From: DAONFI01 sp035403485
GTDB lineage: Bacteria; Planctomycetota; Phycisphaerae; SM23-33
DNA: 43,949 nt
Direction: 5' to 3'
Assembly: GCA_964536835.1 (NCBI GenBank)
Contig: CAZIAZ010000025.1
Span: forward strand, 1 to 43,949
The stretch's first letter is position 1; the number at the start of each line of letters is the position of its first letter. This document shows, one piece after another, positions 25,311 through 34,087 of the stretch. Made by a program: the position numbers and the translations under genes. Under the pieces are notes generated by a model. The model was not told where the DNA came from, made no database searches, and saw only the letters and a list, made by a program, of their open reading frames with translations.

Positions 25311-26393
25311 ATGGCACGGAAGACGGCGACAAAGGCAGAAGAGGTATCGGAAAGCGACAAAAATCCCCAGCGGTCAGCTGCTTTGGATGCGGCTCTCAAA
25401 CAGATAGAAAAGAATTACGGCGTCGGCAGTATAATGACGCTGTCCAACGCCAGTGCAGTACAGATACCTGGTATAAGCACGGGTGCCATCAGCCTTGACC
25501 TGGCATTGGGCGGTAATGGAGTACCGCAGGGCAGAATCTGCGAAATGTATGGCCCTGAAGGTTCTGGCAAGACGACTCTGGCGTTACATGTCATTGCCAG
25601 TGCACAGAAAACCGGTGGAGTGGCGGCGTTCATTGACGCGGAACACGCGCTTGACCCCACTTGGGCGCGTAAAATTGGCGTAAAATTGGATTCGCTGCTT
25701 GTCAGCCAGCCGGATAACGGCGAACAGGCGTTGGAAATATGCGAAATGCTCGTTCGTAGTAATTCGGTAGACGTTGTGGTGGTCGACTCGGTTGCGGCAC
25801 TGATACCCAAGGCTGAAATCGAGGGCGAAATGGGCGATTCGCACGTGGGTTTACAGGCAAGGCTTATGAGCCAAGCCATGCGTAAACTGGTCGGTGCAGT
25901 GGCAAAAAGCCGGACTACCGTTATTTTTATAAACCAGATTCGTATGAAAATAGGCGTGATGTTCGGCAATCCGGAGACGACGACCGGCGGTAACGCCTTG
26001 AAATTTTATTCGTCGGTGCGGCTTGACGTACGTCGCATTTCGACGCTCAAGAATGGCGATGACCCGATAGGCAACCGCGTTCGAGTTCGCGTTGTTAAGA
26101 ACAAGATCGCACCGCCGTTCAAGTCGGCTGAGTTTGACATTATGTTCGATAGCGGCATCAGTTTTATCGGCGACCTGCTCGATTTAGCCGTCGCTCAGGA
26201 TATTATCCAGAAACAGGGTGCATGGTTCAGCTATGGCGATGTCCGGCTCGGCCAGGGCAGGGAAAATTCCAAGAAGTTTTTAGCGGAAAATCCCGACCTC
26301 GTTGAAGAAGTAAAACAGAAAATCATGCAAGCCGTTCAGAATGCGGGCGAGATGAAAGAAGTAGGTGAAGTCACCGCCAGCGGCGATGAATAG
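25311..26393 (+). CDS. recA: recombinase RecA
   Basis: ATP-dependent strand-exchange protein for recombinational repair and SOS signalling. The 360 residues contain Walker A GPEGSGKT (81-88), the VVVVDSVAAL Walker B strand, the MSQAMRKL and TTVIFINQIRMKIGVMFGNPETTTGGNALKFY region with loop L2, and a normal acidic tail ending ASGDE. AAAGGA precedes the ATG by about 9 nt. No intein interrupts the P-loop or L2. It is transcribed alone or with the preceding kinase and ends at a strong terminator. Confidence 0.98.
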   Translation: MARKTATKAEEVSESDKNPQRSAALDAALKQIEKNYGVGSIMTLSNASAVQIPGISTGAISLDLALGGNGVPQGRICEMYGPEGSGKTTLALHVIASAQKTGGVAAFIDAEHALDPTWARKIGVKLDSLLVSQPDNGEQALEICEMLVRSNSVDVVVVDSVAALIPKAEIEGEMGDSHVGLQARLMSQAMRKLVGAVAKSRTTVIFINQIRMKIGVMFGNPETTTGGNALKFYSSVRLDVRRISTLKNGDDPIGNRVRVRVVKNKIAPPFKSAEFDIMFDSGISFIGDLLDLAVAQDIIQKQGAWFSYGDVRLGQGRENSKKFLAENPDLVEEVKQKIMQAVQNAGEMKEVGEVTASGDE

Positions 26394-26479
26394 CGTGAAA
26401 AGGTTATAGAACCTGTCCCCCAAACATGGGTGTCGCTGAAATCGAGTAATTTTGCGGATTGGCAAGGAAGAAAAAGTGG

Positions 26480-26515
26480 CGGCATATTTTTTTTAAAAAA
26501 TATTCTGCCGTTTTT
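26480..26515 (+). terminator. rho-independent terminator after recA
   Basis: CGGCA/TGCCG arms extended by TATTTTTT/AAAAAATA, with a 3-nt bulge and a following TTTTT tract. Wider arms GGCGGCAT (26478-26485) and ATGCCGCC (26519-26526) can form an alternative outer stem. Confidence 0.8.
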
Positions 26516-26704
26516 CTGATGCCGCCAGGTTGCAAAAGAGCCGATTGCAGGCAGCCAAGGTTTTAGGGATGGGTTTTATAAAAATACCCTTAAGTTAAGC
26601 CCGTTGTTTTCTGTGAGGATGTAATAAACAAAAACGACAGCGAATTTGTCAATTGGCTGAGTTTTTGTGACGCCGCAGATGCATGATTACCACTCACAGC
26701 CTTT

Positions 26705-26863
26705 AGAGCTTCTAACAAAATGAGATATCGCACCGAGGCGTAGTTGGTTGATTGGCTGGCAAGGAAGGCGAAGCAGATAGCCTTATAGGGCTTGCGATGC
26801 AGCCTGACGCCGCCAGACATTCAACCAACAAGCCGAATGCAATATCATTTTGTTAGACGCTCT
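26705..26863 (+). mobile_element. 159-bp near-palindromic MITE-like element, copy 1
   Basis: Terminal inverted repeats AGAGCTTCTAACAAAATGA and its near-mirror enclose a long imperfect palindrome. The reverse complement of 40609-40767 matches it at 158 of 159 positions (the difference is at 26727). The element has no gene. GAGC ends flanked by TTA on both sides resemble the short T-N-A target duplications of IS5/IS1031-type elements, so it may be a non-autonomous relic moved by such a transposase; that is inference. No further gene is seen between recA and 27044. Confidence 0.8.
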
Positions 26864-27043
26864 TAATATCTTATTTTTTGCGGCCGCAGGGTAATTGAGA
26901 ACGGCCTCTATAGTAATTCTCGAAAGTCTCCGTGAATAGTCTGCCGTTTCTCCTGGTATGGTGAATGCCGTAATATGCAGTAACGACAGCTTAAAACGAT
27001 GGTTTTGTCTTTGCAGATGTTGCCGAAACATTCACGGTTATTT

Positions 27044-27952
27044 TCAAGAACCGCTATAGAATGAAAATAATTTTGCCAAGCGGTCTATGCTTTTTTTGCT
27101 CGGCGGTTCACTATTGATTATCATGCGCGGCTTCAAACCAAACCGTTCAAGTTTGCTTATTCCAAGCTTGTGATATGGCATAATCTCCACAGCCTTGATA
27201 TTCGGCAGTTTTTTGAACATTTCAACAAGTCCAGCCAGATTATCTTCAAAATCGTTCCAGCCAGGTATCAATGGGATACGTATCCAGATATTCGCGCCAG
27301 CATCATGCAATTTTTGGAGGTTTGCCTGAATCAATTTATTGTCGACGCCTGTATTAATTTTATGCCGCTCCGGATTGGTGTCTTTTACATCAAATAAAAA
27401 TAAATCGACAAGATTGAGGATTTTTTTGAAAGTTTCCCATTTGGCATGTCCGCATGTATCGCAGCAGCAGTGAAGTCCTTCTGCTTTCGCTTTTTGCAGC
27501 AGTACATGGCAGAATTCGGGCTGGGCCAATGGTTCGCCGCCAGATACAGTCAGGCCGCCGCCGGAGTTTTGATAAAAAGATATATCCACCATAACCGTTG
27601 CCATAACTTCTTCCACTGTGACGATTTTCCCGACCAGTTCGAGTGCCCCTGAATAACATTCCTTAGCACAGAGGCCACAGGCGTCGCATTTTTTGCGGTC
27701 GATTACATGTTTACCGTCTATCATGAGATGTGCGCCATGTGGGCAGACTTTGAAACAGTATCCACAGCCGATGCATTTATCAGGCAAAAAAGAAAGTACC
27801 GACGTTGAACTTATGCTTTCAGGGTTATGACACCATACGCAATTCAGCGGGCAGCCTTTAAAGAACACCGTAGTCCGTATTCCAGGGCCATCGTTGATGG
27901 AAAATCGCTGGATGTCAAAAATTTTTCCCTGAATTGAACGATTACTGTCCAT
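27044..27952 (-). CDS. glycyl radical enzyme activase (radical SAM)
   Basis: Radical-SAM enzyme that puts the glycyl radical onto the enzyme encoded just upstream. The 302 residues carry CPLNCVWC (C34, C38, C41), the 4Fe-4S cluster motif of radical SAM proteins, then two ferredoxin-type clusters (CIGCGYCFKVC, CDACGLCAKEC), the layout of dehydratase-type GRE activases and not of the short PFL activase. SGGEPL is the SAM-binding GGE motif. It is the last gene of the six-gene cluster, 15 nt after the radical enzyme. Confidence 0.94.
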   Translation of the reverse strand: MDSNRSIQGKIFDIQRFSINDGPGIRTTVFFKGCPLNCVWCHNPESISSTSVLSFLPDKCIGCGYCFKVCPHGAHLMIDGKHVIDRKKCDACGLCAKECYSGALELVGKIVTVEEVMATVMVDISFYQNSGGGLTVSGGEPLAQPEFCHVLLQKAKAEGLHCCCDTCGHAKWETFKKILNLVDLFLFDVKDTNPERHKINTGVDNKLIQANLQKLHDAGANIWIRIPLIPGWNDFEDNLAGLVEMFKKLPNIKAVEIMPYHKLGISKLERFGLKPRMIINSEPPSKKSIDRLAKLFSFYSGS

Positions 27953-27967
27953 CTTTTGTATAACCTG

Positions 27968-30043
27968 CTATTTGAATTCCGTTCGCAACAGCACTTCAGC
28001 CTGCATCTGTGGCGAGAGCTTTGTGAAATAGTCACAATATCCGCCGATTCGAACGACGAGATCGCGATACTCTTCCGGATGTTTCTGGGCTTTTAAAAGA
28101 GTTTCACGGTCAATGACATTTATCTGGGTCTCAAATCCTCCCCTGCGGAGAAATGTTAAAATAAGATCTTTGAGCGATTCTTTGCCTTTGTCAGTTTTAA
28201 AAAGCTGACTGGAAAATTTCATATTATACGCCAGGCCGCCGATAAGAGGGGAGTGATTCCAGCATGTCGTTGAAATAATGCCAGCCGTCGGGCCGCATGT
28301 TTCGCGTCCCTGCGCCGGCCCGCCGCCATCCGCAAACGGGAAACCGGCTTTGCGCCCATCAGGCGTAGCACCTGTCTGGCCGCCAAGATGCTCATGCATT
28401 ATCCAACAGAACATTCCAGGCATAAACGGGCTGTCGTCCGGAAACATTTTATGTTTTTTACATTCGCCTATCAGATATTGCGCAATAGTCTTTACCAATA
28501 AATCCACTTCTTCATCAGCTTGGCCGTACTTGGGATATGAATTTAAAAAACGCAACCTGACAGGTTCATTATCGGAAAAATTCTTTTCAAGAAGTCCTGT
28601 TAAATCGCTGAAGGCTAAATTGTGTTTCTCAAAAATTTCATGCTTGATAACGGTTAATGAATCCGCCAGATTAGCTATGCCTACTAATGAACATTCGACC
28701 CAATTATACGATGCTCCGCCACGGTCGATATTTTTCCCGTTTTTTATGCAATCTCGTGTAAAGACGCTTTGGAGTGGTTTGCCGGAGTTCTGATAACGTA
28801 ATTTCCGCAACTGGTTCTGTTGTTCAACCGCTTCGCCGATTTTTTTACTGGCTCGCATGAAATAGCGATTGAGGAAATCAGCAAAATCATCCGGTTCTTT
28901 CGATTCGGTCTGTTTTATTTCATCCAACAGCCATTGACACAGATTAAAATACGGCGAAGCCACCCATACGTTACTCGCCCCCACAGGAGTTATTTCTACG
29001 CACGTGGAATTTATGTAATTGCAGCGTTCCTCTTTGTTCAAACCATAACTTTCCAGACCTTTTTGAATGGTTCTGTCGCCAAAAAACGCCGGCGTTTTAT
29101 AACCTTCGGCGATAAGGCCGACCGTAAGATTTACAAGTTCGTCAGGCGTCTGTTCATTCCAGCAAACGCCGACTGTCGGATATATCATCTTTGTTTTTCT
29201 TACTGCTTCCATGCATATATATGAAAGTTCGTTCGTAACGTCCTGTCCATATGCATTTGTGCCACCGACCATTACGGACATGGCCAACCCGTCAGGAATA
29301 GCCTCGTTAATCAGAATATATAAAGACTCGATAAGCGTCAACGCATCCTGTCGTGTGATTATGCCGGCATCTATATCATGTTTATAATACGGCCAAAGAG
29401 TCCTGTCCAGATGTCCTGGTACGACCAGGCTGACATTTTCACCAAACATGACGCCGATATCTACAAGCCAAAGCAACTGAATTGCATCCCTGAAATTACA
29501 GGGCGGATTATGTGCGATATTTTTACACGATTCGGCAATTATTTGAAGCTCGCTTTTTCTTGCGGCAGATGCGTCGGAAATTTTCGCACTGACCATAGCC
29601 GCAATATTTTCAATCATGGCCGATAAACCTTCCAGGGCATATACAAATGAATCTCGAGCATCATTTTGTTCAAATTTTTTTATATATTCAGTCAATCCGT
29701 CAATGCCGTACTGAAAAAGTTTTGAGATATCCAGCTCGCAATGTCCTGTCTGGCCGCCTGTGGGAAGATTATCATTTATATATTCTACAGCTTTGGCGAA
29801 AGCTTCTTTATCTGCTTCTATTTGCTGACATACAAGGCGGCCGGCCAATAATTCCAGTTCATCCATGTCAAATTTCAGAGACGAAAGCACATGCTTCGTA
29901 CACAAACCGAAACGGATATCCATGGATTCAATGTTTTCAGTTTCTTTTAGTGATTTTGCGGCAGCAATCAGCTGATATCTGAACTGTTGTATTTTACGAC
30001 TAAAACAACGCTGCCTGAGCATATTGATTCTGTCAGTGGACAT
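27968..30043 (-). CDS. glycyl radical enzyme of the pyruvate formate-lyase family, unusual short form
   Basis: Oxygen-sensitive radical enzyme of about 691 residues, shorter than the roughly 790-residue diol/choline/hydroxyproline-type members. The C-terminal RIGGYCDYF carries the radical glycine (about Gly668). TGATPDGRKAGFPFADG is the typical preceding block. The active-site Cys is in NSTCVEITPVG (about Cys348), with Glu two residues on as in GRE dehydratases, but the usual GCVEP context is replaced by TCVEIT. The ATG at 30043 has a GAGGA; the frame extends to a TTG at 30073. Operon partners (aldehyde dehydrogenase, FAH-fold enzyme, D-hydroxyacid dehydrogenase) suggest catabolism of a hydroxylated acid or diol. 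The substrate is unknown. Confidence 0.9.
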   Translation of the reverse strand: MSTDRINMLRQRCFSRKIQQFRYQLIAAAKSLKETENIESMDIRFGLCTKHVLSSLKFDMDELELLAGRLVCQQIEADKEAFAKAVEYINDNLPTGGQTGHCELDISKLFQYGIDGLTEYIKKFEQNDARDSFVYALEGLSAMIENIAAMVSAKISDASAARKSELQIIAESCKNIAHNPPCNFRDAIQLLWLVDIGVMFGENVSLVVPGHLDRTLWPYYKHDIDAGIITRQDALTLIESLYILINEAIPDGLAMSVMVGGTNAYGQDVTNELSYICMEAVRKTKMIYPTVGVCWNEQTPDELVNLTVGLIAEGYKTPAFFGDRTIQKGLESYGLNKEERCNYINSTCVEITPVGASNVWVASPYFNLCQWLLDEIKQTESKEPDDFADFLNRYFMRASKKIGEAVEQQNQLRKLRYQNSGKPLQSVFTRDCIKNGKNIDRGGASYNWVECSLVGIANLADSLTVIKHEIFEKHNLAFSDLTGLLEKNFSDNEPVRLRFLNSYPKYGQADEEVDLLVKTIAQYLIGECKKHKMFPDDSPFMPGMFCWIMHEHLGGQTGATPDGRKAGFPFADGGGPAQGRETCGPTAGIISTTCWNHSPLIGGLAYNMKFSSQLFKTDKGKESLKDLILTFLRRGGFETQINVIDRETLLKAQKHPEEYRDLVVRIGGYCDYFTKLSPQMQAEVLLRTEFK

Positions 30044-30087
30044 TTTATTAGTTATCCTCAAATCAAAAACCAATTATACCAAATGTA

Positions 30088-31566
30088 TCAATACCATTTA
30101 AATGTATCCTGCATCAGGTTAATCATGACATTTTTGGTTTTAGTCATGGCTATGAGGCTTTGCTTGCCAAGCTCGCCTCCGACACCACTAGCCTTGAATC
30201 CGCAATAAGGGGCGGCAGGAAACAGAAAATTATGCAAATTGAACCAGACGGTTCCTGCCTCTATTTTTGCGGACATCCAATGTGCCGTTTTTAAATTTTT
30301 TGTCCAGATACTTGCCGCAAGACCATAATCTGTATCATTCGCGAGTTCTATCAATTCATCATTGTCTTTGGCTTTTGTTATCGTAACGACAGGGCCGAAA
30401 ATTTCTTCACGCCATATTCGCATGTCGGGTGTAACATTTGTAAAAACCGTCGGCTCAACAAAAAACCCTTTTGCAAATTCATCGCCGGCCAGCCGGATTC
30501 CTCCACAGGCAAGCGTTGCGCCTTGCGATTTTCCGGAATCTATGTACTCCATGACTGTTTCAAGATGTCCGGCATCAACAACGGGGCCCATTTGTGTCTT
30601 TTCATCCATCGGATTGCCGACGCGGATTTTTTTGGCGGCTGAGACAAATTTTGACGTGAATTCATCATATACATTTTGATGCACAATCAGCCGAGTAAGC
30701 CCACAGCAGCATTCGCCCTGATTTATGAATACGCCGAACAATGTTCCGGCAACGGCTTCTTCGACGTCACAGTCCTCGCAGATGACCGCCGGACTTTTCC
30801 CGCCGAGTTCAAGAGTGCAAGGTATGCGCGAAGATGCACATTGACGCATAAGTTCCGTTCCGGTCGATGTTGAACCGGTAAATGTAACTTCATGAATCGT
30901 CGTCGAACTTGCAAAAGCTTCGCCTATGTCACGTCCCGATGCCGTTACGATGTTAACTACGCCGGCTGGCAAGCCGGCTGCATCAAAAATTTTGCCTAAT
31001 GCCAATGTACTTAACGGGGTAAGAGAGGCTGGTTTAATTACAATAGTATTTCCAGCGGCGATTGAGGTAGCGATTTTACGGGCTGCAAGCAGCAACGGAA
31101 AATTCCACGGCGTTATTGCGCCAATTACGCCAAGCGGTTCACGTATCGTATAATCCATGACAGCGTTGCCGAACGGAGAGGGTATCGTATTGCCGAGAAT
31201 ATCCACGCTGACATTTGCAAAAAATTCAAAAGTATCTGCCGCTCCTGGTATATCGACGTTTCGTGATTCGATAATGGGTTTACCGACGTTATTAGTCTCT
31301 ATAGCCGAGAGTCCCTCTATATTTTCATTAATCAGATTTGCGATTTTGTGCATTATACGGCTGCGCTGGATGGCGGGCATTGGTCCCCATGTTTCCTTAA
31401 ACGCTTTATCGGCTGCCGCGATAGCCTGCTTAATCTGTTCTTTGGATGCCTGGTGAACATTTGCCAAAATTTGTCCGTTAGCCGGATTTATTATCGTTAC
31501 CGTCTTGCCCGAATCCGATTCTACCCATTTGCCGTCAATATAAAATTTTTCCGTTAACAAATTCAT
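30088..31566 (-). CDS. NAD(P)-dependent aldehyde dehydrogenase
   Basis: A 492-residue member of the ALDH superfamily oxidising an aldehyde to an acid. Key residues are present: Asn154 in TPWNFP, the GSTSTG cofactor loop (about 231-236), Glu253 in LELGGK, and the catalytic Cys (about Cys287) in NQGECCCGLTR. GGAGG lies 6 nt before the ATG inside the end of the FAH gene. In this cluster it probably oxidises the aldehyde made by the glycyl radical enzyme or by a later step; exact substrate unknown. It is not the CoA-acylating type, since NAD-ALDH residues are intact. Confidence 0.93.
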   Translation of the reverse strand: MNLLTEKFYIDGKWVESDSGKTVTIINPANGQILANVHQASKEQIKQAIAAADKAFKETWGPMPAIQRSRIMHKIANLINENIEGLSAIETNNVGKPIIESRNVDIPGAADTFEFFANVSVDILGNTIPSPFGNAVMDYTIREPLGVIGAITPWNFPLLLAARKIATSIAAGNTIVIKPASLTPLSTLALGKIFDAAGLPAGVVNIVTASGRDIGEAFASSTTIHEVTFTGSTSTGTELMRQCASSRIPCTLELGGKSPAVICEDCDVEEAVAGTLFGVFINQGECCCGLTRLIVHQNVYDEFTSKFVSAAKKIRVGNPMDEKTQMGPVVDAGHLETVMEYIDSGKSQGATLACGGIRLAGDEFAKGFFVEPTVFTNVTPDMRIWREEIFGPVVTITKAKDNDELIELANDTDYGLAASIWTKNLKTAHWMSAKIEAGTVWFNLHNFLFPAAPYCGFKASGVGGELGKQSLIAMTKTKNVMINLMQDTFKWY

Positions 31567-31567
31567 T

Positions 31568-32356
31568 TCATGCCTCCGTTACGACGGTATTTTCAAGGCA
31601 ACCTATGCCTTCTATTTCTACGCAGACCTTGTCGCCGTGTTTCATATAAACTTGCGGATTACGGCCCATACCCACGCCGGACGGCGTGCCTGTCATTATG
31701 ATGCTGCCAGGATAAAGCGTCATGCATCGCGAAATATAGCTTACCAGTGTTTTGCAACTGAATATCAGGTCCGATGTGTTAGATTGCTGCATGACCTGTC
31801 CGTTGAGCGTAAGTTTTATGTCCAGATTATCGCCATTCAGGCCGGTAACAATATACGGGCCTATCGGCGCGAAAGTGTCGAAGCATTTTCCCCTCGCCCA
31901 TTGAACGTCCTGCTTGAGCTGGCAATCTCTCGCACTGACGTCATTTGAGCATGTATAACCTAATATGTAATCGCCAGCCTCATTTTCAGTCACGTTCTTT
32001 GCCTGTCTGCCGATAATTATGGCAAGCTCAGCTTCATAGTCGACGCAATCCGGCGCCATTTTCGGCAAAATAATATCACTGCCCGGCCCGGTTATGGTAT
32101 TTGGCGTTTTAATGAAAACTACAGGCGCTTTTGGAAACTGCATGTTACATTCAATCGCATGCTGTCTGTAATTCAGGCCAATGGCGATAATCTGCCATGG
32201 CTCGACTGGAACAAGAAGTTTTGCCTTGTCGAAAGGTATAATCGTACCAGTAGCGGCGTATTGTCCGAAGATTTTATCGCCGATTAGGTTATATCCGTTG
32301 TCTTCTACTTTCGCATAACTGGTTTTGCCATCAAATTTGATTTTTGCTATTTTCAT
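31568..32356 (-). CDS. fumarylacetoacetate hydrolase (FAH) family enzyme
   Basis: A 262-residue metal-dependent enzyme of the FAH/2-hydroxyhepta-2,4-diene-1,7-dioate isomerase fold. The metal site is seen as DYEAELAIIIG (Glu pair, near 112-122) and the Asp of NDVSARDCQ; RGKCFDTFAPIGP and GTPSGVGMG are family-typical. Members hydrolyse, decarboxylate or isomerise 2,4-dioxo or oxo-acids, including diketo-deoxy sugar acids. It overlaps the dehydrogenase gene upstream by 4 nt and abuts the ALDH gene, so it acts in the same pathway. The precise reaction is not determinable. Confidence 0.93.
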   Translation of the reverse strand: MKIAKIKFDGKTSYAKVEDNGYNLIGDKIFGQYAATGTIIPFDKAKLLVPVEPWQIIAIGLNYRQHAIECNMQFPKAPVVFIKTPNTITGPGSDIILPKMAPDCVDYEAELAIIIGRQAKNVTENEAGDYILGYTCSNDVSARDCQLKQDVQWARGKCFDTFAPIGPYIVTGLNGDNLDIKLTLNGQVMQQSNTSDLIFSCKTLVSYISRCMTLYPGSIIMTGTPSGVGMGRNPQVYMKHGDKVCVEIEGIGCLENTVVTEA

Positions 32357-33342
32357 TTTCTGTTTTCCAATACTTCCGGGTTTGCAAAGTTTTTAGGATT
32401 CTCACCTTTTAAAATTCTTACAACTTCCTGGCAGGCCTGCGTTTGAAGCTTGATTATAGCATCACTCGAATACCATGCACTGTGCGGCGTTAATATCACG
32501 TTGTCCATTTTTCTGAACGGATGGTCAGATTCAATGACCTGCTTTTCATCTTCCAGCACGTCAAGACCGGCGGCAGATGCCTTGCCTGACTGTAACGCGT
32601 CAAGCAGTGCTGCGGTGTCTATAATCTGTCCTCGCGCCGCGTTTATTATAATCGGCGATTTCCTCATAGATGCAAAACGGCTTGCGTCGAGCAGATGATG
32701 CGTATGCTTGTTAGCGGGACATTGTACGAATATGGCATCACATGTTTCGCAGAGTTCATCGAGTGATACCTTTTCCGCCAGTCCTTTAGAGTCATCAATG
32801 CACGGGTCGGAAAAAACTATCTTCGAACCGAATGGTTTTAATCGTGAGGCAATCGCCTGGCCTATTCGGCCGAAACCGATTATGCCCGCCGTCATGGATG
32901 TTATTCCCTTGAGCGGTTTGACATATCCCAACGATACCACACCGGATTTCATCTTTTTATCTGAAAGCGCAACTTTGCGTGCCATACACAAAAACAGCGA
33001 CATCGCATGGTCGGCAACCTCCTCTACGCAGTAGTCCGGCACATTGGCGACCTTGATTCCAGCCGCCGTAGCATCCGAAATGCTTATCGTATCAAGCCCG
33101 ATGCCGTATCGCACAATGCCTTTGAGTTTCGGAGCGTATGAAAACACTTTCGCATCCAATCCAGGCAAATATGTGTTTAAAATCACGTCGGCATCTTTAA
33201 TGACAGCCGTCAACTCATTCTGCGATTTGCATTGATGAAGTTCCAGCGTCGCTCCGATTTCGGCGAGCGACTTTTCTTCATTTTCGAACGATTCGAATAC
33301 GTAATCCGTGACGATTACCTTGAACTTTTTAGCGTCTTGCAT
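32353..33342 (-). CDS. D-2-hydroxyacid dehydrogenase
   Basis: A 329-residue NAD-dependent dehydrogenase interconverting a D-2-hydroxyacid and a 2-oxoacid. The Rossmann motif GFGRIGQAIASRL, NAARGQIID (catalytic Arg), the downstream LDVLEDE Glu and TPHSAWYSS (catalytic His) are in place. AGGA is 8 nt before the ATG. Its start lies inside the 3' end of the regulator gene and its end overlaps the FAH gene by ATGA. It resembles the C-terminal-binding-protein-like group. The substrate is unknown. Confidence 0.93.
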   Translation of the reverse strand: MQDAKKFKVIVTDYVFESFENEEKSLAEIGATLELHQCKSQNELTAVIKDADVILNTYLPGLDAKVFSYAPKLKGIVRYGIGLDTISISDATAAGIKVANVPDYCVEEVADHAMSLFLCMARKVALSDKKMKSGVVSLGYVKPLKGITSMTAGIIGFGRIGQAIASRLKPFGSKIVFSDPCIDDSKGLAEKVSLDELCETCDAIFVQCPANKHTHHLLDASRFASMRKSPIIINAARGQIIDTAALLDALQSGKASAAGLDVLEDEKQVIESDHPFRKMDNVILTPHSAWYSSDAIIKLQTQACQEVVRILKGENPKNFANPEVLENRK

Positions 33343-34040
33343 ATTGCTTTTCCTATATCTTCTATATGTTGTCTCATTTTTTCAGCTGCGGTTTTTTCAT
33401 CCCGTTCGATAATTGCCCGCAGAATATCAGCATGAAACTGAACGGATTTTTTTCTCGACGCTTCCTGGTCCGGAAAACTTTTCTGCACCTGCACGATGAG
33501 GTCATGCATGACGGAGACGAAAAGGTCAAATATCATGTTTCCTGTCGCTTGAGCCAGGGTAACGTGAAAAGCAATGTCAGGAATGATGAATTTTTCAATC
33601 TCAGCGACATTATCCTGCATAGCTTTCAGGTGTTCCTGCATTTTTCGGATGTCACTATCCGTACGTCGTGCGGCAGCCTGGGCGGCGATGGCCGGTTCGA
33701 GGTAGTATCGCACAACCATTATATCGTCCATGCTGATGTTCCGCTGCACCTTCAGAAGCGGCGAGAGCATTTTGAAAATATTTTTCAGTTCAACCTGCTT
33801 GACGAATACGCCTTTTCCATGATGAGCCTGAACTATACCCAATCCCTTGAGCATGGAAAGCGCTTCCCGCAACGGCAGACGAGAGGCGTCCATCTGCTCG
33901 ACGAGTTGACGTTCCGACGGCAGTTTATCGCCGTCGCCCATGCCGCTAGCTGCAATAAAGCCGATAAGACTGCGGGCAATGTTGCCCACCAGTGTTTCAG
34001 GCCGCGTAATATTGAAATTTTGAACAGTCTGCATTTCCAT
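33315..34040 (-). CDS. FCD-domain GntR-family transcriptional regulator (FadR/PdhR type)
   Basis: A 241-residue repressor-type regulator. The N-terminal winged helix has GMGDGDKLPSERQLVEQM and SRLPLREALSMLKGLG (near 33-67), and the C-terminal all-helical FCD ligand domain (about 95-235) binds small carboxylates in known members, commonly with metal. Its 3' end overlaps the next gene by 28 nt, so it is the first gene of the glycyl radical enzyme cluster and probably controls it by sensing a pathway acid. GGAAGAAG precedes the ATG. An operator candidate lies about 30 nt upstream. Confidence 0.92.
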   Translation of the reverse strand: MEMQTVQNFNITRPETLVGNIARSLIGFIAASGMGDGDKLPSERQLVEQMDASRLPLREALSMLKGLGIVQAHHGKGVFVKQVELKNIFKMLSPLLKVQRNISMDDIMVVRYYLEPAIAAQAAARRTDSDIRKMQEHLKAMQDNVAEIEKFIIPDIAFHVTLAQATGNMIFDLFVSVMHDLIVQVQKSFPDQEASRKKSVQFHADILRAIIERDEKTAAEKMRQHIEDIGKAICKTLKSSR

Positions 34041-34068
34041 GCTTCTTCCAAAGTGATATACTCATATG

Positions 34069-34087
34069 ACCAGTTGGTAGGATACCA
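34069..34087. promoter_or_regulatory. candidate FCD-regulator operator
   Basis: ACCAGTTGGT (34069-34078) is a perfect palindrome, and TGGTAGGATACCA overlaps it with 5-bp arms. FadR/PdhR-type regulators bind TGGT-NNN-ACCA sites, so this is close but the spacing differs. It lies 29 nt before the regulator start, overlapping the likely promoter (TTGTGG and TATGAG, 18 nt apart on the minus strand). Confidence 0.45.

Noticed and set aside
26705..26863. Integron attC site
   Set aside because: GTTAGAC/GTCTAAC-like ends resemble attC cores, but the element is longer than usual, the two copies are almost identical and inverted, and there is no cassette gene or integrase.
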